Below, piece after piece: positions 18,301-26,457 of a DNA stretch of 64,000 nt. Source of the DNA: Candidatus Melainabacteria bacterium SSGW_16 (lineage in GTDB: Bacteria > Cyanobacteriota > Vampirovibrionia > 2-02-FULL-35-15); assembly GCA_004769085.1 (NCBI GenBank), contig DUDS01000035.1, forward strand, positions 1-64,000, read 5' to 3'. Position 1 is the stretch's first letter; each line of letters opens with the position of its first letter. The notes under the pieces were generated by a model. That model saw only the letters and a program-made list of their open reading frames with translations. It searched no databases and was not told the DNA's origin. Both the position numbers and the translations under genes were made by a program.

Positions 18301-19277
18301 ATACAGTTCTATCCAGAATGGGGAATGATCTTGAAGCAAAAAATTATTTCAACAAAGCAAAAAACGTGCCCGCAATATCTCTTGATGACTGGATTAGTCT
18401 GGGACAAATAAGAGCTACAGAAGACAATTTGGATGGTGCAATTGCAGCGTTCAGAACTGCTACACAGCTAAATTCTAAATCCGACAAAGCATGGGCAAAA
18501 CTTGCTGAAGCAATATTTAACAAGGCACAAGCTGTAAATAACAAATCACTTTTTGATCAAAGTCTTGAGTATTTTAAAACAAGTCGTGATCTTTTTAAAT
18601 ATAATGTTGAAGCATGGTCAGGGGAAGGAAATGTTTATTTCAGTTATGCAAGCAGATTTAAAGATTTCGACTATATACCACTTGCCGAACAGGCATATAA
18701 AAAATCCTTTAAGGCTGATCTTAATTATTGGCCAAGCCGTTTAAATTATGCAAAGATTCTTTACGGTCAGGGAAACAGTCGTTTTGACGATGCAAAAAAA
18801 GAATTTAATCACGTTATCTCGAGGCTTAATCCACAGAACTCGGAATCCCGCTATCTTGTTGCAAAAATATACCAGGAGCAGGGGGATTTAATCGCAGCCT
18901 ATCAGCTGTACCAGACAGCCATTCAGGTTGGGCTTGGAGAAAACCAGCAGGCGGATGCCCAGGAACAGCTGACAATTATTCAACAAAGACTTCAAAACCC
19001 ACAAGCATCACAACCTGCACCTCAACCACAAGAACAAAAAAAAGAAGAACTAAAAAATCAGGACAATGAGCAAATGACGGAAGAGGAAAAGCCAGATGAT
19101 ATTTCAAAAACAATTGAAGAGGATATAACCGGGAAAAACCTAACAAAGGATAAACCCAAGACAGAAGAACAGATTAATGGAAATGAAATACAACCTGCAA
19201 ATGATAAACAAGGAATGACAGTAACTGTCCGTACAAATCCTCCGATAAAGAAAAAAAGAGGATTGTTCTCAAGATAA
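15372..19277 (+). CDS. Membrane-anchored spermidine-synthase-like protein with TPR tail
   Basis: A 1301-residue fusion. Residues about 28-240 and 260-490 form two similar multi-pass membrane halves; each starts with an SGxxxLxxEVVWTRxLT-type motif (SGISGLIYEVVWTRMLT; SGFVALTFEVVWTRTLT). About 540-850 is a spermidine-synthase-like Rossmann domain, with the SAM/dcSAM loop VVGLGSGCTTGSVL (about 614) and an acidic CEIEKAV strand end. About 960-1215 has TPR-like helix pairs (AIAAFRTATQLNSKSDKAWA). The tail is Pro/Glu/Lys-rich and disordered. Fused permease-like/aminopropyltransferase proteins are known but their reaction is mostly unproven; polyamine synthesis cannot be assumed. AGGAG lies 6 bases before the ATG. 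ychF follows after 10 bases. Confidence 0.88.
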   Translation: MANTSTITMQRSAKNKSTNEMAYRFVYIVVFTCFLFSGISGLIYEVVWTRMLTYVFGGTTLAVTTVLTAFLGGLAIGSYFGGKFIDHFKKPLLAYGLLELAIGIYGLLVPIIFSNNFLAPIWQTVVQMFENVQFISYLVRFVISVVLLAIPTVLMGATLPVLSRYLTNVRSDILTFNVGALYTINTVGAVIGTFLAGFIFLPAVGVNLTVYIAAFLNLLLASAVIFLASANKKVQADTVISDDEDHSNLETLISESEDEIPLHLIKLSMLAIIVSGFVALTFEVVWTRTLTLVFGSSTYAFSTMLVTFLTGLALGTAIMTKYVEKIGRPVLWVGLILCGIGIAGFVTACFFNELPWAFLSLAQKLPDDPALGWFLMTLHKLFLSSMIMFPPTILSGMLFPLVIRIYSARPDHVGETVGKLYSLNTLGAILGSFFTGFIFIPFFGMFGSGIHTTTKLVILFAVAFGLYLIYADVINNDKLNEKQRKISTSWVYISSAVALISTLILMPSWDKSLMTTGVAIYHSLSYKTLSKEQFFKIFKFDNTKEKIKFYKEGLTTVVSINVDESGNTTLLKNNGKVDAGVPTDGDGPSQADMVTQVLLGQLPLILHKGEPENALVVGLGSGCTTGSVLRYPSLKSVKVCEIEKAVIDGNKFFEPPAEKSPFDGNGSPLNKARNPLASKVKAIHTDGRNYLLTTKEKFDIIISQPADPWVSGASQLFTKEFWELGSKHLKKNGLFCEWIQLYSITPEYLGVLINTFKQAFGKYENGKKVKDGYVYLFRPGNAGEIILIGSNEPLKLDIGKIEERIKTSFKAKNKEGKEVEVTTLDDLSRISIHNAVDFVAEFLLGNKEIAKLAKSATSSVSRLKSLPLEKRVNTDDNVIIEFEAPKKLHLFYAPIGDNLISIGKATDGNIEKYLTNYGNTDREKAGFLAKLAIVHAKKASFQDAKKTEQDPNLRTAEYLANRALVLSPTVESYIAKYTVLSRMGNDLEAKNYFNKAKNVPAISLDDWISLGQIRATEDNLDGAIAAFRTATQLNSKSDKAWAKLAEAIFNKAQAVNNKSLFDQSLEYFKTSRDLFKYNVEAWSGEGNVYFSYASRFKDFDYIPLAEQAYKKSFKADLNYWPSRLNYAKILYGQGNSRFDDAKKEFNHVISRLNPQNSESRYLVAKIYQEQGDLIAAYQLYQTAIQVGLGENQQADAQEQLTIIQQRLQNPQASQPAPQPQEQKKEELKNQDNEQMTEEEKPDDISKTIEEDITGKNLTKDKPKTEEQINGNEIQPANDKQGMTVTVRTNPPIKKKRGLFSR

Positions 19278-19287
19278 AAATAGTACT

Positions 19288-20394
19288 ATGTATAAAGCAG
19301 GAATCGTTGGGCTTCCAAATGTAGGAAAATCAACCTTATTTAATGCACTAATCAAAAACCACCAGGCAGAAGCAAGCAATTATCCATTTTGTACAATTGA
19401 ACCAAATGTAGGAATAGTAAACCTTCCTGATGAAAAATTAATTAAACTTGCAGCAATTGTAAAAACAAACAAAATAGTCCCTGCTGCTTTTGAATTTATA
19501 GATATTGCAGGGCTTGTAAAGGGTGCAAGCAAAGGAGAAGGGCTTGGAAACCAGTTTCTGAGTCATATAAGAGAAGTTGATGCAATCGTTCATGTTGTCA
19601 GATGCTTTAGCGATCCAAACATCACACACACAGAAAATACTGTGGATCCATTAAGAGACATTGAAATAATAAACATTGAGCTTGCATTAAGTGACTTACA
19701 GTCTATCGAAAAGAGAATCGATAATGTATCAAAAAAAGTAAAAGGAAACGATAAAGAAAGCAAAAGACAGCTTGAAGTTCTTGAAATAATAAAGAATACA
19801 CTGAGCAGCGAAAAGCCTCTTAGTTCAATACAACTTGAGAAAGAAGATATTGATTTTTACAATTCATTATTTCTGTTATCAGCAAAGCCAGTTATTTATG
19901 CAGCCAATGTATCGGAAGAAGATTTTGCAGATACAAGAAAAAATAAATACTTTGAAGAAGTAAAAAAACATGCTGCAAAGTTTAATGCAAAATGTGTCCC
20001 AATCTGTGCAAGGCTTGAAGAAGATTTAATTACTTTCAGCAACGAGGAAAAAGCTGAGTTCTTAAATAAAAATGGTTCGATTCAGGTTTCAAGCGGTGTA
20101 GATAACCTTATAAGAGAAACTTTTGATTTACTTGGATTAATGACATTTTATACTGCAGGTGAAAAGGAAGCCAGAGCCTGGACAATTCTAAAAAACACAA
20201 AAGCCCCACAGGCAGCAGGTGTTATTCATACAGATTTTGAAAAGGGTTTTATAAAAGCAGAGGTAATAAAATATGATACTCTGCTTAAACTTGGATCAAA
20301 AACCGCGGCGAGAGAAGAAGGATTAGTTAGACTTGAGGGTAAAGAATATACAGTTCATGCAGATGATGTAATTGAATTTAAATTTAACGTTTAA
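19288..20394 (+). CDS. ychF: Redox-responsive P-loop ATPase YchF (Obg family)
   Basis: A conserved translation-associated nucleotide-binding protein that binds ribosomes and prefers ATP over GTP. The 368 residues match the family. The G1 loop GLPNVGKST is at about 8-16, the G3 motif DIAGLVKGAS at about 71, and a helical insertion covers about 125-180. The TGS domain (about 280-366) ends TVHADDVIEFKFNV, a very characteristic C-terminus. It is only 10 bases behind the large membrane fusion gene, so probably co-transcribed, and converges on ssb with an 11-base gap. Confidence 0.97.
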   Translation: MYKAGIVGLPNVGKSTLFNALIKNHQAEASNYPFCTIEPNVGIVNLPDEKLIKLAAIVKTNKIVPAAFEFIDIAGLVKGASKGEGLGNQFLSHIREVDAIVHVVRCFSDPNITHTENTVDPLRDIEIINIELALSDLQSIEKRIDNVSKKVKGNDKESKRQLEVLEIIKNTLSSEKPLSSIQLEKEDIDFYNSLFLLSAKPVIYAANVSEEDFADTRKNKYFEEVKKHAAKFNAKCVPICARLEEDLITFSNEEKAEFLNKNGSIQVSSGVDNLIRETFDLLGLMTFYTAGEKEARAWTILKNTKAPQAAGVIHTDFEKGFIKAEVIKYDTLLKLGSKTAAREEGLVRLEGKEYTVHADDVIEFKFNV

Positions 20395-20405
20395 AGTTGT
20401 TATTG

Positions 20406-20849
20406 CTAAAACGGTATCTCTTCAGTACTATTAACAATTTCGTCCAGCTCTGAAATCTTCCCAACATCTGAATTATCAGTTTTCTGAACTTCGGTACTTT
20501 TCACATTCACAGAAGAAAGTAAATCATTTAACAAGGTAATTGAGGTTGCATCAATTTCTACTTCCTTTTTTTTCTTTCCTTCATTACTAGTATATGCATT
20601 AATCTGAACTCTGCCTGTAATAAGAATTTTGTCACCTGTTTTCAGCTTCTTTTCACAAAGCTCTGCAAGCTCACGCCAGGCATTAACACGAATAGTCTGG
20701 GTAGGTAAACTATCCTGATTATTTTGAGATCCACGCGGCACATATGAGACTTCAACTAATAAATTAGTAACCGGAATATTTGTAGGAGTAAATCTTTTTT
20801 CTGGATCTTTTTTGAGTGTCCCGCTGATGGTTATGGAACTCAGGCTCAT
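20406..20849 (-). CDS. ssb: Single-stranded DNA-binding protein
   Basis: Binds ssDNA during replication and repair. 147 residues: an N-terminal OB fold (ISGTLKKDPEKRFTPTNIPV, VNAWRELAELCEKKLKTGDK, ILITGRVQINAY) and an acidic, flexible tail. The tail ends EEIPF, close to the conserved acidic DDIPF tip that recruits partner proteins. Its ATG overlaps the rpsF stop by 4 bases, the usual rpsF-ssb arrangement. rpsR, normally the next gene, is missing here. Confidence 0.95.
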   Translation of the reverse strand: MSLSSITISGTLKKDPEKRFTPTNIPVTNLLVEVSYVPRGSQNNQDSLPTQTIRVNAWRELAELCEKKLKTGDKILITGRVQINAYTSNEGKKKKEVEIDATSITLLNDLLSSVNVKSTEVQKTDNSDVGKISELDEIVNSTEEIPF

Positions 20850-21172
20850 TTGAGGTTCTCTTTCTTGCTATCTTTTCTTACAAGAATGTAACGAAGCACA
20901 TCATCTGCTATCGACAGGGTTCTTTTCAGCACATTTGGCAATTCAGGAGGAGAATTAAATACTACCGAAACATAGTAACCTTCTTTTACTCCTTTAATTC
21001 TGTGGGTAAAAGTCCTTCTCAAAGGCTCTCCAATTTTAATGATGTTTCCACCATAGTTCTTAATAGCTGTTTCAACCTGGGAAATATTTTTCTCAAGTTC
21101 ATCATCATCAATGTTTGCCTTAAATACTACAAATACTTCGTAAAGATTTTTTGCTTGTGTACTAACTGCCAT
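20846..21172 (-). CDS. rpsF: 30S ribosomal protein S6
   Basis: A primary 16S rRNA-binding protein of the small subunit platform, where it pairs with S18. I start it at the ATG giving MAVSTQAKNLYEVFVV. This ATG has AGGAGAG directly upstream at good spacing, while the ATG eight codons earlier has none. The core shows IIKIGEPLRRTFTHRIKG and GYYVSVVFNSPPELP, then VLRYILVRKD near the end. The length (108 residues) is typical of S6. It is the first gene of an rpsF-ssb pair without rpsR. Confidence 0.95.
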   Translation of the reverse strand: MAVSTQAKNLYEVFVVFKANIDDDELEKNISQVETAIKNYGGNIIKIGEPLRRTFTHRIKGVKEGYYVSVVFNSPPELPNVLKRTLSIADDVLRYILVRKDSKKENLK

Positions 21173-21176
21173 GAAA

Positions 21177-21183
21177 CTCTCCT
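21177..21183 (-). promoter_or_regulatory. Ribosome-binding site deciding the rpsF start
   Basis: AGGAGAG on the minus strand, four bases before the ATG at 21170-21172. It supports the shorter S6 start over the upstream in-frame ATG at 21194-21196. Confidence 0.75.
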
Positions 21184-21225
21184 GATTTAAGAACATTTAG
21201 TATAACATAGGGCTAATAAAGGGAT

Positions 21226-21684
21226 TTACACATCATCATAAATACCAGATTCAATAATAATTTTCCTTTTATTTGCTGAATTATCCCCTCCATTTTCATT
21301 TAAATATTGAATATACACTCTTATATCTGTTTCTAATTTTTCATTAAACGCAATTGAATAATTTTCAAACCACTCTATTAAAATAACTGCACCATTTCTG
21401 AAAAAGTTTTTAATTATTTTTAAAGGAGTTACTTTTTTATAAAAATCCATATGAACAAATGACATCCTGCCTGAGTAATATTCACTTACGCCCAGAAATG
21501 TAGGACTTGTAATAAGTTCTTTTACTCCAAGTCCATGAGCAAAACCTTTTGTAAAAACTGTTTTGCCTGTACCCATTTCACCTGAAAGACCTACAATAAC
21601 AGGAGAAGATAATTTTACCCCTAGCTCTCTTCCGATATCCTGAGTTTCACTGGCAGATTCTGATATTTTAAGAAGGTGTTTCAT
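21226..21684 (-). CDS. tsaE: tRNA threonylcarbamoyladenosine synthesis ATPase TsaE
   Basis: The P-loop ATPase that works with TsaB and TsaD to make t6A37 on ANN-decoding tRNAs. Visible are ISESASETQDIGRELG at the N-terminus, the Walker A loop GEMGTGKTVFTKGF, ITSPTFLGVSEYYSG (the conserved SPTF) and FVHMDFYK, with IEWFENY later. I prefer the ATG giving MKHLLKISES because it yields the usual length of about 152 residues. An ATG at 21753 would add 23 residues and overlap the upstream lipoprotein gene by 47 bases. The tail after IEW is longer and more charged than usual. Confidence 0.88.
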   Translation of the reverse strand: MKHLLKISESASETQDIGRELGVKLSSPVIVGLSGEMGTGKTVFTKGFAHGLGVKELITSPTFLGVSEYYSGRMSFVHMDFYKKVTPLKIIKNFFRNGAVILIEWFENYSIAFNEKLETDIRVYIQYLNENGGDNSANKRKIIIESGIYDDV

Positions 21685-21706
21685 GAAATGGTCAGAAACT
21701 AATTCA

Positions 21707-22306
21707 TCATGGCTGAAGACCTTCAGTTTTTTCAAATTTCTGAGTATAGTCATTAATCTTTGTCAGGGGTTGTGTTACCTCCAGGCCTTCTCCGCCAATG
21801 GTTTTAACCGGCTTACCATCAACCAGGAGATAGACTTCCTTAAATGGTGCAATTTTTTTTAGTGTTTTATAGATTTGAAGATATCTCAACTGCATAGTAG
21901 CTGAGCCACCTCCAGCTATATATTGGGATGAAATATTCAGATGGATTTCATCGCCACTTTCTTCTATATTTATCAGGCGAGTGCCAAGAGGTATTTCAGT
22001 CATTATTTTTTTTAGCTCTTCAGATTTTGTAGGTCCAAGAAACAGCTCTTTTACAGAAGCATAAACCAAACTGTCATCCTTAGAGATTTTCCGGGCTACA
22101 GGCACTAATGCTATTTCTCCAGGACCTTTTGACTTTGTGAAGTAAACTTTTATTTCCTGGCTATTACTATCAAATATGCCACCTTTTTTTCCACCTTTAC
22201 CAGTCTTTGTACTATCAGATGGACCCAGGCTACAACCAAAAAATAAAACTGCTGGAGCTAGCAAGATACACAAAATATAAAGTATTTTTATAATATGATT
22301 TCTCAT
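21707..22306 (-). CDS. GerMN-domain lipoprotein
   Basis: A 199-residue probable lipoprotein. A hydrophobic signal (IIKILYILCILLAPAVLFF) ends in a lipobox with Cys25 (LFFGC), followed by a Gly/Lys-rich linker. Residues about 55-185 match the GerMN (sporulation/spore germination) fold: IKVYFTKSKGPGEIALVPV, SVKELFLGPTKSEELKK, IPLGTRLINI, then a LRYLQIYKTLKKIAPFKEV helix and VYLLVDGKPV. GerMN proteins also occur outside spore formers, including cyanobacteria, as envelope proteins of poorly known role. It directly follows the DUF2993-like gene (its ATG is one base past that stop), and both products look exported, so a shared envelope role is plausible. Confidence 0.85.
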   Translation of the reverse strand: MRNHIIKILYILCILLAPAVLFFGCSLGPSDSTKTGKGGKKGGIFDSNSQEIKVYFTKSKGPGEIALVPVARKISKDDSLVYASVKELFLGPTKSEELKKIMTEIPLGTRLINIEESGDEIHLNISSQYIAGGGSATMQLRYLQIYKTLKKIAPFKEVYLLVDGKPVKTIGGEGLEVTQPLTKINDYTQKFEKTEGLQP

Positions 22307-23191
22307 TTAACTTACAACTTCCGGTAAAAGTCTGCTTTCAATTTCAAATATAATATTGTTTGATTCAAATAACAGCCTCACAGTATCTATTGTATGGCCA
22401 TTCTTTTCATATTTGCCAAAATTAAAAATCGGATTTATTAAATCTTCTAAAAATTCGCTGAATGCTATACCTATATCAGAGTCTTTTGTAAATATATCTT
22501 TAATTTCAGTTTCAAGATTATTTGCAATTAGTTTCTTACCATCAAGCGCAAGGTTACCCGTAAACTGCAACTGCAGTGGTTCAGATTCAGGATTTACAGT
22601 ACTCCTTACCTCAGCAAATGCATCGATTCTCCCATTTTCATCAATTTTAATACTTATATTATTAATTGAGATTTCTGTTTCTCCAAATGGCGGAATCGGA
22701 AGTTCAAGCCGGGAAAATATTTTTCTCCACTTAGGTAGATTATTAATAATTTCATTTACTTTGCTCAGATCAACCTTAACCGAAGAAATAACTCTTACCA
22801 CTGATAAAACTCTTTTTTTCCTAAAGCAAACAGGATCATTAACGGATATTTTTATATTTTCTATCGGAATATTACGTATAAATAATTTTTCAGCATTAAT
22901 ATTTAAAGACTTTGCTTTTTTCAAAATCAGATCAAGTGCACTATAAATCTTTAAATCAACATTAATTCTTTCAGGCTGTGTTTTTATTTTAATTACACCC
23001 TTAATCAAAGACTCGCTTAAAAAATCTGTTATCAAATTCAAGCCCAGATATTTTTGGATATTAACTGATATTTTCCCGGAAGACTTGCAGTTGTTTTGTA
23101 TTACCTCTATATCCTCTGCTAAAGCATTACAAGTACAAACAGAAAAAATAAAGAATAAACAAATGTGTTTCCAGGTATGCTTTGTCTTCAT
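22307..23191 (-). CDS. Secreted DUF2993 (LmeA-like) protein
   Basis: I start it at the ATG giving MKTKHTWKHICLFFIFSV, because this makes a clean signal peptide ending CNALA before EDIEV. The longer frame would run into the permease gene. The mature part alternates strands and helices (KIKTQPERINVDLKIYSALD, INNISIKIDENGRIDAFAEV), the pattern of the DUF2993 family, whose LmeA member binds phospholipid and is common in cyanobacteria and actinobacteria. The role is probably lipid handling in the envelope; I call the family with moderate certainty. It lies 10 bases behind the ABC permease and one base before the GerMN lipoprotein gene. Confidence 0.75.
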   Translation of the reverse strand: MKTKHTWKHICLFFIFSVCTCNALAEDIEVIQNNCKSSGKISVNIQKYLGLNLITDFLSESLIKGVIKIKTQPERINVDLKIYSALDLILKKAKSLNINAEKLFIRNIPIENIKISVNDPVCFRKKRVLSVVRVISSVKVDLSKVNEIINNLPKWRKIFSRLELPIPPFGETEISINNISIKIDENGRIDAFAEVRSTVNPESEPLQLQFTGNLALDGKKLIANNLETEIKDIFTKDSDIGIAFSEFLEDLINPIFNFGKYEKNGHTIDTVRLLFESNNIIFEIESRLLPEVVS

Positions 23192-23201
23192 TTTATATAA
23201 A

Positions 23202-24080
23202 TTATTTACCTTGATAAAAAACTCTTTTACCAAATTCCCTGAATGCAAGCCAAGTAAAAAATACAACAATCAGGAATAAAATCCACGCCATCGCTGATGC
23301 ATAGCCAAATTTAAAATCTTCAAATGCATTCTGGTATGCATATAATGAGTAAAAGGTGGTTGCATACTGGGGTCCACCTGAAGTCATAACATATGCAGGA
23401 ACAAAGTACTGAAAAATAGATATTATACCAACAACAAGATTAAAAAATATTGTAGGAGTAAGCATTGGAATTGTAATAAAAAATAATTTCCCGAAAAAAG
23501 TTGCTCCATCCAGATCTGCTGCTTCATATAAAGTGTGAGGAATGTCCTGTAATCCGGCAAGGTAAATTAACACAGAGTTGCCAACCGACCATAAACCCAT
23601 AATTATTAGTGCTGCAAGTGCCCATTTTGAATCACTAAGCCATAAGGGACCTGTAATATTCATCTTATTTAAAAAGTAATTAATTAGTCCTCCCTCATCT
23701 CCCCTGAATATCCAGAGCCATATTATTGAACTTGCAACAAGCGGGATAATGCTGGGCAGATAAAAACAGGTTCTATACACAGAGATTCCGGCAATTTTTT
23801 GATTTAAAAGAAGTGCAAGAGAAATACCTGCAATTACAGACAAAGGCAGAAAAAAGAATGCATAAATAAAAGTTACACTTAACGATTTCCAGAATATAGG
23901 GTCCTGAAATAAAAGAGTATAATTATCAAAGCCTGTCCATACTGGCTTTCGTAAAATATCATATTCGGTAAAACTCAGGTAAAATGATGCACTTATAGGA
24001 CCCAGCAAGAAAACAAAAAAACCAAAAAGCCACGGAAGCAGAAATCCAAGTACTAAAATAGATCTGGAAAAATTAAACAT
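23202..24080 (-). CDS. Sugar-type ABC transporter permease (UgpA/MalF family)
   Basis: An inner-membrane permease of a carbohydrate or glycerol-phosphate importer. The 292 residues contain six membrane spans: ILVLGFLLPWLFGFFVFLLG at the N-terminus, then spans near 75-100, 105-130, 155-175, 205-230 and 260-282. The cytoplasmic EAA loop EAADLDGATFFGKLFFITIP (about 183-202) contacts the ATPase. The usual partners (second permease, binding protein, ATPase) are not adjacent. Its ATG shares the tetranucleotide CATG with the divergent cyclase gene, so the two have no intergenic DNA. Confidence 0.92.
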   Translation of the reverse strand: MFNFSRSILVLGFLLPWLFGFFVFLLGPISASFYLSFTEYDILRKPVWTGFDNYTLLFQDPIFWKSLSVTFIYAFFFLPLSVIAGISLALLLNQKIAGISVYRTCFYLPSIIPLVASSIIWLWIFRGDEGGLINYFLNKMNITGPLWLSDSKWALAALIIMGLWSVGNSVLIYLAGLQDIPHTLYEAADLDGATFFGKLFFITIPMLTPTIFFNLVVGIISIFQYFVPAYVMTSGGPQYATTFYSLYAYQNAFEDFKFGYASAMAWILFLIVVFFTWLAFREFGKRVFYQGK

Positions 24081-26244
24081 GAAGAAACAACAAAATTTGT
24101 TTATAAGAACTTTTGTTTACTCATCAATAATTATATTGATATCTATCTGTTCTTTCTTTGGTAATCTTCCTTTAATAAGCAATTATTTACATGATATTGA
24201 AAATAAAACTTATGACTTGTTCTTTATTGCAAGAGACAAACTTAATTTAAATCCCAAGCCACCAGATAACATTGTAATCGTAGGAATAGATGCTACATCA
24301 ATTGATAAAGTTGGCATACCTTGGCCATGGCCAAGACAGTTTCATGCATCGCTTGTAGATGCACTGGTATCAGCAGGGGCAAAACTAATAGTATTTGACA
24401 TTATATTTGATACAATTTCTCCACTAAGTTTACAGACAGAAGACATATCAGGCAAAGACGTCATTGCAAAAACATCTTTTGATGCAGGCAAGGAAGATGA
24501 CGAAATTTTTGCATCTTCATTAAAAAAAGCAATGAACCTGATATTAGCCTGTGAAGCTGAACCATTATCAAAGAATGATTATTACCCAGTCACTCCAATC
24601 AAAGTATTTATTAATGCATTAAATAACGATATTAGCTCCCTGGGAAATACCAGTGTTAAATATGACAGGGATAATTTTGTAAGAACTGCTGAGATAGTTT
24701 ACCCGGAATTTTATAAAGATCCTGCAATAAGCAGCTCAATTACATTAAGAGCATTACAAAAATATCTCAATATAAGAGCCCAGATACAGCCAGATAATTC
24801 AGCCTTACTCGGGAAGAAAAAAATTCCTGCCCACTTTTTAATAAATTATCACGGACCTGCTGAAACAATAACCACTATTCCATTCTGGAAAGCACTTGAA
24901 TTAATTTACAAAGGTAAAAGTTCCATATTTAAAGACAAAATAGTTTTTATTGGAAGAACAAAGCTAAAGGCATCAATAGATCCATTTAGCGTCCGTTCAC
25001 CTGATTCTTTTGCAACACCATTTGCAAGCATTACTCCTAACTTTTCCGGGGTAGAGATCCAGGCAACTATATTTTCAAATCTGCTAAACAGCTCATTTAT
25101 AGTAAAAATGAGTAATCAACTGTTCCTGCCGATAACATTATTTATTTCACTGATTGTAATACTAATAGTCTGGAGGTTCAGACAGAGACTAATTGCCTGT
25201 TTCTATCTGTGTACATTTTTTTCATTAATATATTTATTTCTATCATTTGAACTGTTTATATTTTCAAGAATTTCTATTCCACCAACATATCCAATATATG
25301 GAATTATATTGCCTATTTTCTTTATAAATTTCCTGGATCAGTATTTGTTTGTTGACAGAGCTAGAAGAAGGCAGGCAAAAATTTTCAGGCAACTAGTACC
25401 AGCACAGGTTGCCGATGAAATAGAAGGAATGGATTTTGATCAACTTGCACTGGGAGGAAAAAGAAGAGAAATTACTATTTTATTTACTGATATAAAAAAC
25501 TTCACGAGACTTTGCGAAAGATGCTCTCCTGAGCAGGTTGTAAACATACTGAACCAGTTCTTTACTGAAATGGTTAAGGTAATTCATAAACATAATGGGC
25601 TTGTAGACAAATTTATAGGTGATGCCATAATGGCAATCTGGGGCACACCAAAGTCACTCGAAAAGGAATTTCAGGCAGAACTTGCTGCAAAATGTGCTCT
25701 TGCAATGAATGATGAACTTAAAAAACTCAATCAACAATGGAATAATCAGGGCTTTAACGAAAGGATAAGCACAAGGATTGGAATTAATACAGATGAAGCA
25801 ATAACCGGAAATATAGGATCACTTGAAAGAATTCAATATAGTGCAATTGGGGATGCTGTAAACATAGCAAGCAGACTTGAATCCGCAAACAAAATTTACG
25901 GAACAAACATTTTATTATCAGAGAATACTGCTTCACTCATAAAAAATAAATTTCAGATGAGAGAGATAGATACCGTTATCCTGCCCGGAAAGGATAAGCC
26001 GATAAAGATTTTTGAATTGATAAATCAGGAACAATTTATAAGCGACCTTGTTAATCATTACTCCATAGGACTTGAAAGTTACAGAAACAGGGATTTTGAA
26101 GGATCAATAAGAGAATGGCAAAAATGCCTGGAAATTAATCCTCAGGATGAACCTTCAAATGTTATGTTAAACAGAACAATAAAATTTAAAGGACTAAAAG
26201 AAAATACTAACTGGTCACCGATATGGGAAATTGAAAATAAGTAA
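24079..26244 (+). CDS. CHASE2-sensor class III adenylate/guanylate cyclase
   Basis: A membrane receptor that makes a cyclic nucleotide in response to an extracytoplasmic cue. 721 residues: an N-terminal membrane span (about 12-30), a CHASE2 sensor domain (about 35-340, with PPDNIVIVGIDATSIDKVG and WPWPRQFHASLVDAL), three further spans (about 350-420) and a cyclase domain (about 455-640). Metal-binding Asp residues are in LFTDIKNFT (about 467) and GDAIMAIWG (about 515). The Asn-Arg transition-state pair is in NIASRLES (about 595). The substrate Lys/Asp pair is not resolved by eye, so ATP is likely but not proven. The tail has one TPR-like repeat. It overlaps the divergent permease start at CATG. 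Confidence 0.93.
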   Translation: MKKQQNLFIRTFVYSSIIILISICSFFGNLPLISNYLHDIENKTYDLFFIARDKLNLNPKPPDNIVIVGIDATSIDKVGIPWPWPRQFHASLVDALVSAGAKLIVFDIIFDTISPLSLQTEDISGKDVIAKTSFDAGKEDDEIFASSLKKAMNLILACEAEPLSKNDYYPVTPIKVFINALNNDISSLGNTSVKYDRDNFVRTAEIVYPEFYKDPAISSSITLRALQKYLNIRAQIQPDNSALLGKKKIPAHFLINYHGPAETITTIPFWKALELIYKGKSSIFKDKIVFIGRTKLKASIDPFSVRSPDSFATPFASITPNFSGVEIQATIFSNLLNSSFIVKMSNQLFLPITLFISLIVILIVWRFRQRLIACFYLCTFFSLIYLFLSFELFIFSRISIPPTYPIYGIILPIFFINFLDQYLFVDRARRRQAKIFRQLVPAQVADEIEGMDFDQLALGGKRREITILFTDIKNFTRLCERCSPEQVVNILNQFFTEMVKVIHKHNGLVDKFIGDAIMAIWGTPKSLEKEFQAELAAKCALAMNDELKKLNQQWNNQGFNERISTRIGINTDEAITGNIGSLERIQYSAIGDAVNIASRLESANKIYGTNILLSENTASLIKNKFQMREIDTVILPGKDKPIKIFELINQEQFISDLVNHYSIGLESYRNRDFEGSIREWQKCLEINPQDEPSNVMLNRTIKFKGLKENTNWSPIWEIENK

Positions 26245-26254
26245 TCAAAAAGCT

Positions 26255-26362
26255 TTATGTTTCGCCTTCATCATGATGCGACAATGTTCCAATAAGATAA
26301 ACAGTTAAAACAACCCCTCCAAACAGTAAAAGTGATAATGAAACTGAAAGTACAACATCCAT
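26255..26362 (-). CDS. Candidate 35-residue single-span membrane protein
   Basis: A short frame, ATG at 26360-26362 to TAA at 26255-26257. It encodes one clear membrane helix (VVLSVSLSLLLFGGVVLTVYLIG) and an acidic, His-containing end SHHDEGET. Support comes from its own promoter at the expected distance and a modest ribosome-binding sequence (AAGGG about 10 bases upstream). Small one-span subunits of respiratory complexes and transporters look like this, but I cannot name the family. It lies on the opposite strand between the cyclase and the next membrane protein. Confidence 0.5.
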   Translation of the reverse strand: MDVVLSVSLSLLLFGGVVLTVYLIGTLSHHDEGET

Positions 26363-26402
26363 AGTTAATTAACCCTTATTCCTTAAAAGCATTAGTCCCC
26401 GA

Positions 26403-26431
26403 AATATACAGCTACTAACAGACTATTACAA
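26403..26431 (-). promoter_or_regulatory. Sigma-70-like promoter for the 35-residue protein
   Basis: On the minus strand TTGTAA (26426-26431) and TATATT (26403-26408) are separated by exactly 17 bases. Start of transcription would fall near 26396, giving a leader of about 34 bases to the ATG at 26362. Confidence 0.5.
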
Positions 26432-26457
26432 AGTTAGTATAAATTATATAAGACAGC

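Noticed and set aside
22307-23269. Longer start for the DUF2993 protein at 23269
   Set aside because: It would overlap the permease end by 68 bases and hide a good signal peptide that begins at 23191.
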